Below are positions 26,250-33,507 of a stretch of 35,727 nt of DNA, in pieces (position 1 is the stretch's first letter; each line of letters opens with the position of its first letter). The stretch is from Betaproteobacteria bacterium (GTDB lineage: Bacteria; Pseudomonadota; Gammaproteobacteria; Burkholderiales; Burkholderiaceae_C), in contig JANYBQ010000575.1 of the NCBI GenBank assembly GCA_025360705.1, positions 1 through 35,727 on the forward strand, written 5' to 3'. Made by a program: the position numbers and the translations under genes. Under the pieces are notes generated by a model. That model worked only from the letters and a program-made list of their open reading frames with translations. It ran no database searches and was not told the origin of the DNA.

Positions 26250-26827
26250 CCATCCCCAGCCGCGTAGCCGCATCGGCCGAACGCACGCTTGAGAGCCGTC
26301 TGGCCGAGGTCGAGGACCGCACCGCCATCCGTGAACTGACCGCGCGCTACAACTTTGCCATCGACGACCGGGACCTGAAAACCGTGGGCGAGCTATTTAC
26401 GGATGATGGCTCGTTCGGATCGAAGGACGGTGCCATGCGCGCCACCGGCCGCGAAGCCATCCTGAAACAGTTCGAAAGCCGTTTCAGCGTGCTGGGCGCC
26501 ACCAACCACTTCGCGCACGACCATGCGATCTGGTTCGAAAGCGGCACCCGTGCGCGTGGCCTGTTGTCGATACATGCCGAAGTGTGGCGCAAGGAGCAGC
26601 CCATGGTGACGGCGCTGCGTTACGACGACGTCTATGAAAAGTCCGGTGGCTTGTGGCGTTTTGCCGAACGCTTGCTGTCTTTCTTCTACTACCTCAACGT
26701 AAAAGACTACCCTGCGGCGATGGGCACGCTGGAGCGTAACCATGGGTCCGACAAACCGGTTGCGGCGGACTATCCGGAACGGCTGTCCACTTACGTCGAG
26801 CTGCGGCCCGGCAAGTCGAAACCGTGA
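26246..26827 (+). CDS. SnoaL/NTF2-like protein, copy 1 (partner of the Rieske oxygenase)
   Basis: A 193-residue single-domain protein of the NTF2/SnoaL fold, which includes isomerases, cyclases, dehydratases and the beta subunits of ring-hydroxylating dioxygenases. Typical features are EDRTAIRELTARYNFAIDDRD, ELFTDDGSFGSKDG and the NHFAHDHAIWF stretch. The ATG overlaps the Rieske stop by four bases, so the two products are made together; a beta-subunit-like role is one reading, and a separate isomerase or dehydratase is the other. It is nearly the same as the protein at 32820-33398, with roughly two dozen differences by eye in about 192 positions. Confidence 0.85.
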   Translation: MTIPSRVAASAERTLESRLAEVEDRTAIRELTARYNFAIDDRDLKTVGELFTDDGSFGSKDGAMRATGREAILKQFESRFSVLGATNHFAHDHAIWFESGTRARGLLSIHAEVWRKEQPMVTALRYDDVYEKSGGLWRFAERLLSFFYYLNVKDYPAAMGTLERNHGSDKPVAADYPERLSTYVELRPGKSKP

Positions 26828-26895
26828 ACCTGAAGGAGCCACACCACCAGTATCCACAGAGCATGTTTCAAACCGGCGCTCGGGGGACTATTCGC

Positions 26896-26924
26896 TTGGC
26901 GCGGAGGCTGGATTTTAGTAGTAT
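26896..26924 (+). promoter_or_regulatory. Possible internal promoter before the system D receptor
   Basis: TTGGCG (26896-26901) and TAGTAT (26919-26924) are separated by 17 bases, each matching four of six consensus positions. They lie in the 144-base gap before the receptor gene, which otherwise shows no other clear signal. It would add to transcription from the Rieske promoter. Confidence 0.35.
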
Positions 26925-26971
26925 CGGATGGGATGCCTGCCGGCATCATCAAAATCAAACAGGAGACAGTT

Positions 26972-28099
26972 ATGAGAGTCAAACCACAAGTCCTGGCGCT
27001 GCTGTTAGCCAGTGCCGTTGTGAGCCCTCTGCGCGCTGGCGCGGCGGAATTTACCATCGCTTCGGTCAAGGCACTTACCGGCCCGCTGGCTTTCGTCGGT
27101 GTGCCTGAAGCCAACGCCGTGAAGATGGCGGTTGATGAGCTGAACGCCGCCAACTATCTCGGCGCGGGCAACTCCATCAAGCTGATCTCGAACGACGACC
27201 AGAACGACCGCGCGCAACTGACCACGCTGCTCACGCGCGCGGCAAAAGTCGACAACGCGTTGATCGTGCTCGGCGGCGCCAACAGCGTTCTCATGATTGC
27301 AGTGGCGCCACTGCTAAATGACCTGCAGATCCCGATGTTCGCGACGGCCCAGACGGCCGCTCCACTGGCTGCCACCAAGTGGTACCTGAAGGTTACGGCG
27401 TCGTCCGAACTTCAGGTCGCTCCGCTGGCCCAATATGCCATCGACAAGGTCAAGCCCCAGCGCCTCGCGGCCATCTGGGGGCGTGACAACGATGGCCACA
27501 TCAACAACATGAAGGCCTTCATGGGGCCGCTTGGTGCAAAGGGTTTCAAACCTATCGCCGAGGAAACGATCCTGATCTCGGACACCGACTTCGGTGCGGT
27601 ATCCACCAAGATCGCCGCGTCCAAGCCCGATGCAATTTGGCTTGGGTCGAATGCGGCACAGGCGGCCAACCTGGTGATCCAGTTGAAGCAGGCCGGCGTA
27701 TCCCCCAATACGGCCTTTTTCGGTACAGCGGGTCTGGGTGCCGACTACCTCAAGATCGGCGGCAAAGCAGTGGATAACACCTATTTCTCGACCGACTTCA
27801 ACGACCAGTCCACGGCAGCGCTGAATGTCAAGTTCGTCGAGAACTACAAGAAGCTGTTCAACACGGCACCCGACAACTGGGCCGCCGTCGGTTACTCGGA
27901 AGCTCTGCTCGCAGCCCGCGCGATCAAGGACTCGATGCCCAATCCGACCCGTGAAAAAGTGCTTGAGGCAATCATGAAACTGCGTGACGCCGACGTGGTG
28001 CTGGGTAACGGCAAGTGGACCCAGAAGCCCGACCGGATCCCCGAGTACGGCCCGGCCGTCATGGTGATCCGCAATAACAAGCCGGTTCCGGCCAACTGA
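26972..28099 (+). CDS. Periplasmic LIV-type solute-binding protein (system D)
   Basis: A 375-residue type I periplasmic binding protein. The ATG at 26972 (MRVKPQV) is preceded by CAGGAGA at optimal spacing, so the ORF track start 13 codons upstream is rejected. The signal peptide has a short basic start and probable cleavage near RAGA/AEF. The mature protein starts EFTIASVKALTGPLAFVG. It resembles the system C receptor in layout and in the NDRAQ..LLTR stretch. The gene is first in transporter block D and is followed by a stable intergenic hairpin. The ligand may be the substrate or a product of the adjacent oxygenases. Confidence 0.91.
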   Translation: MRVKPQVLALLLASAVVSPLRAGAAEFTIASVKALTGPLAFVGVPEANAVKMAVDELNAANYLGAGNSIKLISNDDQNDRAQLTTLLTRAAKVDNALIVLGGANSVLMIAVAPLLNDLQIPMFATAQTAAPLAATKWYLKVTASSELQVAPLAQYAIDKVKPQRLAAIWGRDNDGHINNMKAFMGPLGAKGFKPIAEETILISDTDFGAVSTKIAASKPDAIWLGSNAAQAANLVIQLKQAGVSPNTAFFGTAGLGADYLKIGGKAVDNTYFSTDFNDQSTAALNVKFVENYKKLFNTAPDNWAAVGYSEALLAARAIKDSMPNPTREKVLEAIMKLRDADVVLGNGKWTQKPDRIPEYGPAVMVIRNNKPVPAN

Positions 28100-28124
28100 T
28101 CCGCGTTGCCTATTGATGTTTTCA

Positions 28125-28158
28125 CGATTCACGCCAGCCTGAACGGTGTCGTGAATCG
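28125..28158 (+). promoter_or_regulatory. Intercistronic hairpin between the system D receptor and livH
   Basis: CGATTCACG and CGTGAATCG form a perfect nine-base stem with a 16-base loop in the 164-base gap after the receptor gene. No T-run follows, so it is not a clear terminator. Hairpins in this place often protect the receptor mRNA and lower expression of the permease genes. The role here is inferred. Confidence 0.45.
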
Positions 28159-28263
28159 CGCAACTCTCCATAGTCAAGGGCAACCGCGCGCCGGGATGGC
28201 CGGCAACTCGAACCTTTCCGACTCCGCGGCCCCGGCGCTGCGCGTAACGAATATGGACCACGC

Positions 28264-29154
28264 ATGATTGCCCAGCAACTCGTCAATGGACTCGTCACCG
28301 GCTCGGTATATGCGCTGTTCGCGCTCGGATTTACGCTGATCTTCGGCACATTCAAGATTCTGAATCTTGCGCATGCCGGGGTATTCATGTCCGGTGCGTT
28401 CATCGGCTACTTCGCGGTACTGCATGGCCTGCCCCTCTGGTTGGCGCTGATACTCGCCATGGTCGGGGCGGGGCTGGTCTCCTATGTTGTCGAACTGGCC
28501 GCCTTCGCCACCATCCGCAACAGCGGCCAGATAGAGTTCGCCGCGTTGATCTCATCGATTGGCGCCAACCTCTGTCTGATGAGCGTTGCGCAGCGCCTGT
28601 CCAACACCAAGGTGCTACGTTTCCCGTTCGAGACCTTTCCGGTGGAGTTCTATGAGATCGGTCCGGTGCGTTTCTCCTTTCTGCAAATCACCATCCTGCT
28701 GGTGGTGATGGTGTTGCTGGCGGTGATGATGTTCTATCTTTACAAGACCAGCTTTGGGCGCCAGATTCGCGCGGTCAGCGGCAGTGAACGCGTCGCCTCC
28801 CTGCTCGGGGTCAACCCGGCGCTGGTGTATTTCCAGACCTTTTTCATTTCCGGGGCGCTGGCAGGAGTCGCCGGCATCATGATCGGGCTGTCGTTCAACT
28901 CCATCCATTTCTACATGGGCGAGCCCTACCTGCTTAAGGCCTTTGTGGTTGTGGTGCTGGGGGGCTTGGGGAGCGTGCACGGCGCGGTCGTCGCCGGAAT
29001 GTTGCTCGGCATCTTCCAGAATCTTGCGGTCGCCTACCTTCCGAGCGCATTGACCGAGACGATCATTTACGGATTGCTGTTCGTCGTGCTGCTGGTCAAG
29101 CCAAGCGGCCTGTTTGGCAGCGAGGGCGTCCAGGTGGGAGTGTCGCGGCGATGA
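28264..29154 (+). CDS. livH: LIV/HAAT ABC transporter permease LivH (system D)
   Basis: A 296-residue inner-membrane permease with FGTFKILNLAHAGVFMSGAF near the N-terminus and VVVVLGGLGSVHGAV near the C-terminus. It is paralogous to the system C LivH, sharing VYFQTFFIS/A and GLSFNSIHF-type stretches. The ribosome site before the ATG at 28264 is poor, and a four-codon reading frame (ATG at 28254) ends on that ATG, so translation may be weak or coupled. The stop overlaps livM by four bases. Confidence 0.92.
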   Translation: MIAQQLVNGLVTGSVYALFALGFTLIFGTFKILNLAHAGVFMSGAFIGYFAVLHGLPLWLALILAMVGAGLVSYVVELAAFATIRNSGQIEFAALISSIGANLCLMSVAQRLSNTKVLRFPFETFPVEFYEIGPVRFSFLQITILLVVMVLLAVMMFYLYKTSFGRQIRAVSGSERVASLLGVNPALVYFQTFFISGALAGVAGIMIGLSFNSIHFYMGEPYLLKAFVVVVLGGLGSVHGAVVAGMLLGIFQNLAVAYLPSALTETIIYGLLFVVLLVKPSGLFGSEGVQVGVSRR

Positions 29155-30044
29155 TGAACCTGATCTATACCTACCAGCCGCTGTTCGATTACTTTCTGCT
29201 GGCAGTGGGCTTTGCCTACAGCCAGCAGATGGTGCTGCGCGCCGGCGTGTTCTCGATCGGTTCGGCCGGCTTTGCTTCCATCGGTGCGTACAGCGTCGGC
29301 ATCCTGGTCAAGAATCACGGAGTGAACGCCATCGTCGCGCTGCTGCTTGCGACGATCATCGGCTGCATCGGCGGCTTCCTGCTGTCGATCCCGCTGGCGC
29401 GCCTGCGCGGCGTATTCCAGGCCATCGCCACGCTGGCCTTTGTTCAGATCGTGGTGTCGCTGTGCCTGTACTTCGACGGGCTGACGGGCGGTCCGCAAGG
29501 CTTCAACAATATTCCGAAGCTGGTGCAAACCTGGCACCTCGTGCTTGCGGTCCTGGTGACTATTTATTTCATGATCGTGATCAGCCGCTCGGCAATAGGC
29601 CGCGCTTTCGACGCGTTGCGTCAGGACGAAACCGTGGGCGCGACCCTTGGCATCTCGATCCGCAAGTACCACATGATCGCATTCGTATTAAGCGGCGCGC
29701 TGGCCGGCTTTTTTGGCGGGATGCAGAGCCTCTACACCTTCAGCATCGAGCCCGAGATGTTCGGCTTCGCCTTCCTGGTGGCCGCGCTTACCTACATCAT
29801 TCTCGGTGGCCGGGGCACCGTGACCGGGCCCATCATCGGCGCGGCCATTATGTCGCTGCTGCCGGAGCTGGCGCGGCCGCTGGCCGACAACCGCCAGTTC
29901 TTCCAGGGCGCGCTGATGATGGTGATGATCGCCTTCATGCCACACGGCGTGTACGACGGCCTGGTGCTTTACCTGCGCAAGCGGCGAGCCGCCGCGCGCG
30001 ACAAGATTTTCAAGGAGCGCACCAATGCCGTCACTGGTGCTTAG
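29151..30044 (+). CDS. livM: LIV/HAAT ABC transporter permease LivM (system D)
   Basis: A 297-residue inner-membrane permease. It carries the system C-type N-terminal variant GFAYSQQMVLRAGVFSIGSA, the loop GRAFDALRQDETVGATLGI and the C-terminal MMVMIAFMPHGVYDGL. The start overlaps livH as ATGA and the end overlaps livG by 20 bases. The arrangement of the five genes equals that of system C but in the opposite direction, on the other side of the divergent control region. Confidence 0.92.
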   Translation: MMNLIYTYQPLFDYFLLAVGFAYSQQMVLRAGVFSIGSAGFASIGAYSVGILVKNHGVNAIVALLLATIIGCIGGFLLSIPLARLRGVFQAIATLAFVQIVVSLCLYFDGLTGGPQGFNNIPKLVQTWHLVLAVLVTIYFMIVISRSAIGRAFDALRQDETVGATLGISIRKYHMIAFVLSGALAGFFGGMQSLYTFSIEPEMFGFAFLVAALTYIILGGRGTVTGPIIGAAIMSLLPELARPLADNRQFFQGALMMVMIAFMPHGVYDGLVLYLRKRRAAARDKIFKERTNAVTGA

Positions 30045-30786
30045 CAACGTCTCCAAGCGCTTTGGCGGACTGCTGGCGGTATCCGACGTCAACATGGAAG
30101 TTCCGCCCGGTCAGATCACCGGACTGATTGGCCCTAACGGCGCCGGCAAGACCACCGTGGTCAACATGATCACGGGTCTGCTGAAATTGACCACCGGCAG
30201 CGTCAAACTGGGTGAGCAGGACATCACTGAGGCACAGGCGCACGAGGTTGCGTTCGCCGGGGTGTCGCGCACCTTCCAGAATATCCGGCTGTTGCCCGAG
30301 GCGACGGTGCTGGAGAACGTGGTGATCGGTTTTCACGTGCATGTCAAGTCCTCCCTGTTCGCGCAGCTTGTCGGTCTGCCGTCGTCGCTGCGCGAGTCGC
30401 CACGATTGTTCGAACGCGGCAGGCAGCTGCTGGAACGCTTCGGCATGAGCCGCTATGCGGACCACCCGGCCGGCGGCCTTGCCTACGGCCACCAGCGCCG
30501 CGTGGAGATGATGCGCGCGGTAGCAACCGATCCGCAAATCCTGCTCCTTGACGAGCCGGTGGCGGGCATGAATGACGTCGAAGCCACCGAGCTCGGACAG
30601 GTGTTCAAGGAGCTGACTGCCAGCGGCATTGGTCTGCTGCTGATCGAACACAACATCCGCTTCGTGAACCAGCTTTGCCAGCAGGTGTACGTGCTGGATT
30701 CGGGCGCCATGATTGCCTCTGGCAGCCCACAGGAGGTGATGCACGATCCGGCCGTGGTCGCGGCCTATCTGGGTGGCAAGAAATGA
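30025..30786 (+). CDS. livG: LIV/HAAT ABC transporter ATP-binding protein LivG (system D)
   Basis: A 253-residue ATPase with Walker A (GPNGAGKTT), GVSRTFQNIRL, signature LAYGHQRRVEMMRAV, Walker B LLLDEPVAGMN and switch LIEHNIRF. The gene overlaps livM by 20 bases; the ATG at 30025 is supported by the AAGGAG just before it and by the standard start MPSLVLSNVSKRFGG. It is paralogous to the system C LivG. Confidence 0.94.
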   Translation: MPSLVLSNVSKRFGGLLAVSDVNMEVPPGQITGLIGPNGAGKTTVVNMITGLLKLTTGSVKLGEQDITEAQAHEVAFAGVSRTFQNIRLLPEATVLENVVIGFHVHVKSSLFAQLVGLPSSLRESPRLFERGRQLLERFGMSRYADHPAGGLAYGHQRRVEMMRAVATDPQILLLDEPVAGMNDVEATELGQVFKELTASGIGLLLIEHNIRFVNQLCQQVYVLDSGAMIASGSPQEVMHDPAVVAAYLGGKK

Positions 30787-31499
30787 TGCTGGAGGTGCGC
30801 GACCTGGCCGCCGCTTACTCCGGCATCGAAGCGCTGCGCGGCGTCAGCCTGCACATTGAAGCCGGTGAAATGGTGGCACTGATCGGTGCCAACGGCGCCG
30901 GCAAGTCGACTTTGCTCAATTGTCTGTCGGGGACGGTACGGCCGCGCCGAGGCTCGATCCGCTTCGAAGGCCATGAAATCGCCGGAATGAAGCCGCACCG
31001 TGTTGCGCGACAAGGCCTGTTGCAAGTGCCCGAGGGGCGCCAGATACTGGTCGATCTGACGATTGAGGAGAACTTGCAATTGGGCGAACTGGCGCGCGGC
31101 GCGCGGCCTTCCAATTACGGCTTGCGCGATGTGTACCAGCTGTTTCCGATACTGGAAGAACGCCGTACGCAACGCGGTGGAACGCTTTCCGGCGGCCAGC
31201 AGCAGATGCTCGCCATCGGGCGCGCGCTAATGGGTGGACCCAGGCTGCTGCTGCTCGACGAGCCAAGTCTCGGCCTGTCGCCGCTTATCACCGACCAGGT
31301 GTTCGAGGCACTGCGCGGCCTGAACGACACCGGCCTCACCATCCTGCTGGTGGAACAGAACGCCCACCGCGCCCTACAGGCCACCCAACGCGCCTACCTT
31401 CTGGAACACGGCGAACTGGCCTTCCAGGGCAATAGCTCCGACCTGATCAACGACGCAAAGGTCATCGCGCATTATCTCGGGCACTTGCCCACCGACTGA
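30783..31499 (+). CDS. livF: LIV/HAAT ABC transporter ATP-binding protein LivF (system D)
   Basis: A cytoplasmic ATPase of about 238 residues with Walker A (GANGAGKST), signature (LSGGQQQMLAIGRAL), Walker B (LLLDEPSLGLSPL) and VEQN switch. The ORF track begins 36 codons too early, inside livG. Two adjacent ATGs (30783 and 30786) overlap the livG stop by four or one base; the second gives MLEVRDL, as in system C. It is the last gene of transporter D, 28 bases before the P450 gene. Confidence 0.93.
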   Translation: MMLEVRDLAAAYSGIEALRGVSLHIEAGEMVALIGANGAGKSTLLNCLSGTVRPRRGSIRFEGHEIAGMKPHRVARQGLLQVPEGRQILVDLTIEENLQLGELARGARPSNYGLRDVYQLFPILEERRTQRGGTLSGGQQQMLAIGRALMGGPRLLLLDEPSLGLSPLITDQVFEALRGLNDTGLTILLVEQNAHRALQATQRAYLLEHGELAFQGNSSDLINDAKVIAHYLGHLPTD

Positions 31500-31527
31500 C
31501 TTCCAATATCTCCGAGAGGAAACGCAA

Positions 31528-32772
31528 ATGACTACGCTAAATGGAACGAATGGGCCGCTGCCGCTGGTTGCCGAGTTTGCGGCGATGATCGAAGGCAACA
31601 CCCAGATCCAGCGACACGATCTGTTTTCACGGCTTCGACGGGACCTGCCTATTTTTCGCAGCGAGCGGCTGGATGCCTGGGTCGTGTCGCGCTACGACGA
31701 CGTCAAAACCATCCTGTCGGGCAGTCAATTTCAACCGCCGCAGCAGGGCGCGGGCGCATCGGCTTTCGGACGCTCATTCATGCAGATGAACGGGCGTGAG
31801 CACGGCAAGAAAATTGGCGTGGTCGCGCGCGAAATGCGCTCGCCACGGTCGCTGCGCGAGAGGCTCAACGACATCGTATTCGAGATCGCGCGCGATCAAG
31901 CCGCCGCGCTGCCAATGGGTGAACCGATCGAGTTGCGCGAGCGTTACGCGGTGTGGGTGCCATTGTTGTCGATCACCGTGCTGACGGACTTGCCCGAAGC
32001 GGCTCGCTTCCGCGACTGGTACAGAACCATCGTGGCGGGGAGCACCTCCAGCATTACCAATCCAGCAGCCCGGGAGACCGCGTTCACGGCGCGCGAAGAG
32101 GTGCGTGTTTTCCTGGAACCCATCATCGACGCGCGGCGCCTGAAGCCGGGGAACGACCTTCTTTCCGACCTGGTGACCGCGGAATACGAAGGAAAGCCGA
32201 TTCCCCACGAGGAAATCGTGTCCAACATAATTTTCCTGCTGGCCGCGGGCGTGGAGACCACCGAAAGGGTGTTGACCAGCGTGCTTCGGCATGTCGCACT
32301 GGACCCCGTGGAATGGCAATGGTTGAAAGGCAATTACACCGACCCGGAATCGCTTGCAGCGTTTTGCGCCGAGGCGCTGCGCTTTTATCCACCCGTCAGC
32401 GCCAACATACGCACGGCATTGGAAGAGGTGGAGATGGCCGGTGTGACGATCCGGAGCGGGGAAAAAGTATGCGCGTTGAGTGTCTCGGGCAACTATGACG
32501 AGAACCATTTTCCCGCTGCGTCGCGGTTCGACCACAACCGTTTCATGGGTTCCAGCGAACGCCAATTCACCGGCGGAGGCGACATACTTTCATTCGGTGA
32601 TGGAACCCACCACTGCGTAGGCTCACGACTGGCCAAGGTAGAGATGACCCACGCCTTGACGGAGTTTCTTGCACGGGTCGGGCGTATCGAGTCGGTCGGA
32701 ACGCCGCCGGCAGGCGAAGGTTTTATCTTTCATTCGCCCGCGAAACTCCCGGTAATTCTGCATCCGGTCTGA
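31528..32772 (+). CDS. Cytochrome P450
   Basis: A 414-residue soluble bacterial P450 that would hydroxylate an organic substrate with O2. The I-helix motif is A240-G-V-E-T244, the ExxR motif is E282-A-L-R285, and the heme ligand loop is F356-G-D-G-T-H-H-C363-V-G. Length and motifs fit the soluble class I type, which needs a ferredoxin and reductase; neither is encoded here. AGAGGAAA precedes the ATG at 31528. It follows transporter D and precedes the second SnoaL-like gene, so it is probably part of the plus-strand operon. The substrate is not evident. Confidence 0.94.
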   Translation: MTTLNGTNGPLPLVAEFAAMIEGNTQIQRHDLFSRLRRDLPIFRSERLDAWVVSRYDDVKTILSGSQFQPPQQGAGASAFGRSFMQMNGREHGKKIGVVAREMRSPRSLRERLNDIVFEIARDQAAALPMGEPIELRERYAVWVPLLSITVLTDLPEAARFRDWYRTIVAGSTSSITNPAARETAFTAREEVRVFLEPIIDARRLKPGNDLLSDLVTAEYEGKPIPHEEIVSNIIFLLAAGVETTERVLTSVLRHVALDPVEWQWLKGNYTDPESLAAFCAEALRFYPPVSANIRTALEEVEMAGVTIRSGEKVCALSVSGNYDENHFPAASRFDHNRFMGSSERQFTGGGDILSFGDGTHHCVGSRLAKVEMTHALTEFLARVGRIESVGTPPAGEGFIFHSPAKLPVILHPV

Positions 32773-32819
32773 TGCCGCCTGAGGCAACAAAACATACCGG
32801 CACAACAAGGGGCATAAGC

Positions 32820-33398
32820 ATGACCATTCCCCGCCGCGTCGCCAGCACCGAGCGCTCTCTCGAGAGCCGCCTGACCGAGGTTGAAGACCGTACGGCGATA
32901 CGCGATCTGACCGCGCGCTACAACTTTGCCACCGATGACCGCGATTTGAAAACCGTGGTCGAGTTGTTCACCCACAACGCTTCGTTCGGATCAAAAGATG
33001 GCGCCATGCGGGCATCCGGCCGCGAAGCCATCATGAAAACATTGGAAAGCCGCTTCAACGTGCTGGGTGCCACCAACCACTTCGCGCACGACCATGCGAT
33101 CTGGTTCGAAAGCGGCACCCGCGCGCGGGGTCTGTTGTCGATACACGCCGAAGTGTGGCGCAAGGAGCAGCCCATGCTGACGGCGCTGCGCTATGACGAT
33201 GTATATGAAAAATCCGGCGGCTTGTGGTATTTTGCCGAGCGGCTGCTGTCTTACTTCTACTACCTCAACGTGAAGGACTACCCTGCGGCGATGGGCACGC
33301 TGGAACGCAACCACGCGTCCGGCATACCGGTCGCGGCGGACTATCCGGAACGGCTTTCCACCTACGTCGAGCTGCGGCCCGGCAAGGCGAGGGCATAA
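32820..33398 (+). CDS. SnoaL/NTF2-like protein, copy 2 (after the P450)
   Basis: A 192-residue NTF2/SnoaL-fold protein almost identical in sequence to the one at 26246-26827. The start at 32820 (MTIPRRVA) has AAGGGG upstream and matches copy 1; the ORF track start 16 codons earlier is not shared. Differences cluster in the N-terminal 15 residues, at ELFTHNASF (copy 1 ELFTDDGSF) and at LWYFAERLLSYFYY (copy 1 LWRFAERLLSFFYY). The middle NHFAHDHAIWFESGTRARG is unchanged. The high nucleotide similarity points to a recent duplication. The new partner would be the P450 or the flavoprotein. Confidence 0.85.
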   Translation: MTIPRRVASTERSLESRLTEVEDRTAIRDLTARYNFATDDRDLKTVVELFTHNASFGSKDGAMRASGREAIMKTLESRFNVLGATNHFAHDHAIWFESGTRARGLLSIHAEVWRKEQPMLTALRYDDVYEKSGGLWYFAERLLSYFYYLNVKDYPAAMGTLERNHASGIPVAADYPERLSTYVELRPGKARA

Positions 33399-33496
33399 AA
33401 CACAAAGTCCGCCGCACGGTTCTTCGGTAGCGCACGTGCGGCAACGGGGCACGAGCACACGACGCATCGCATGCCAGGTCATTCTTTGCAACAAAC

Positions 33497-33502
33497 AAGG
33501 AG
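33497..33502 (+). promoter_or_regulatory. Ribosome binding site that sets a GTG start
   Basis: AAGGAG lies five bases before the GTG at 33508. No ATG fits the family start here, and the upstream GTG at 33436 has no such site, so this decides the flavoprotein start. Confidence 0.75.
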
Positions 33503-33507
33503 CGTAC

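Noticed and set aside
28100-28263. Small gene in the 164-base gap of system D
   Set aside because: Only a four-codon frame at 28254 and scattered short frames occur; none has a ribosome site and convincing length.
26246-33398. Transposon-borne duplication of the SnoaL-like gene
   Set aside because: I found no transposase, terminal inverted repeats or target duplications near either copy, so only a plain duplication is claimed.
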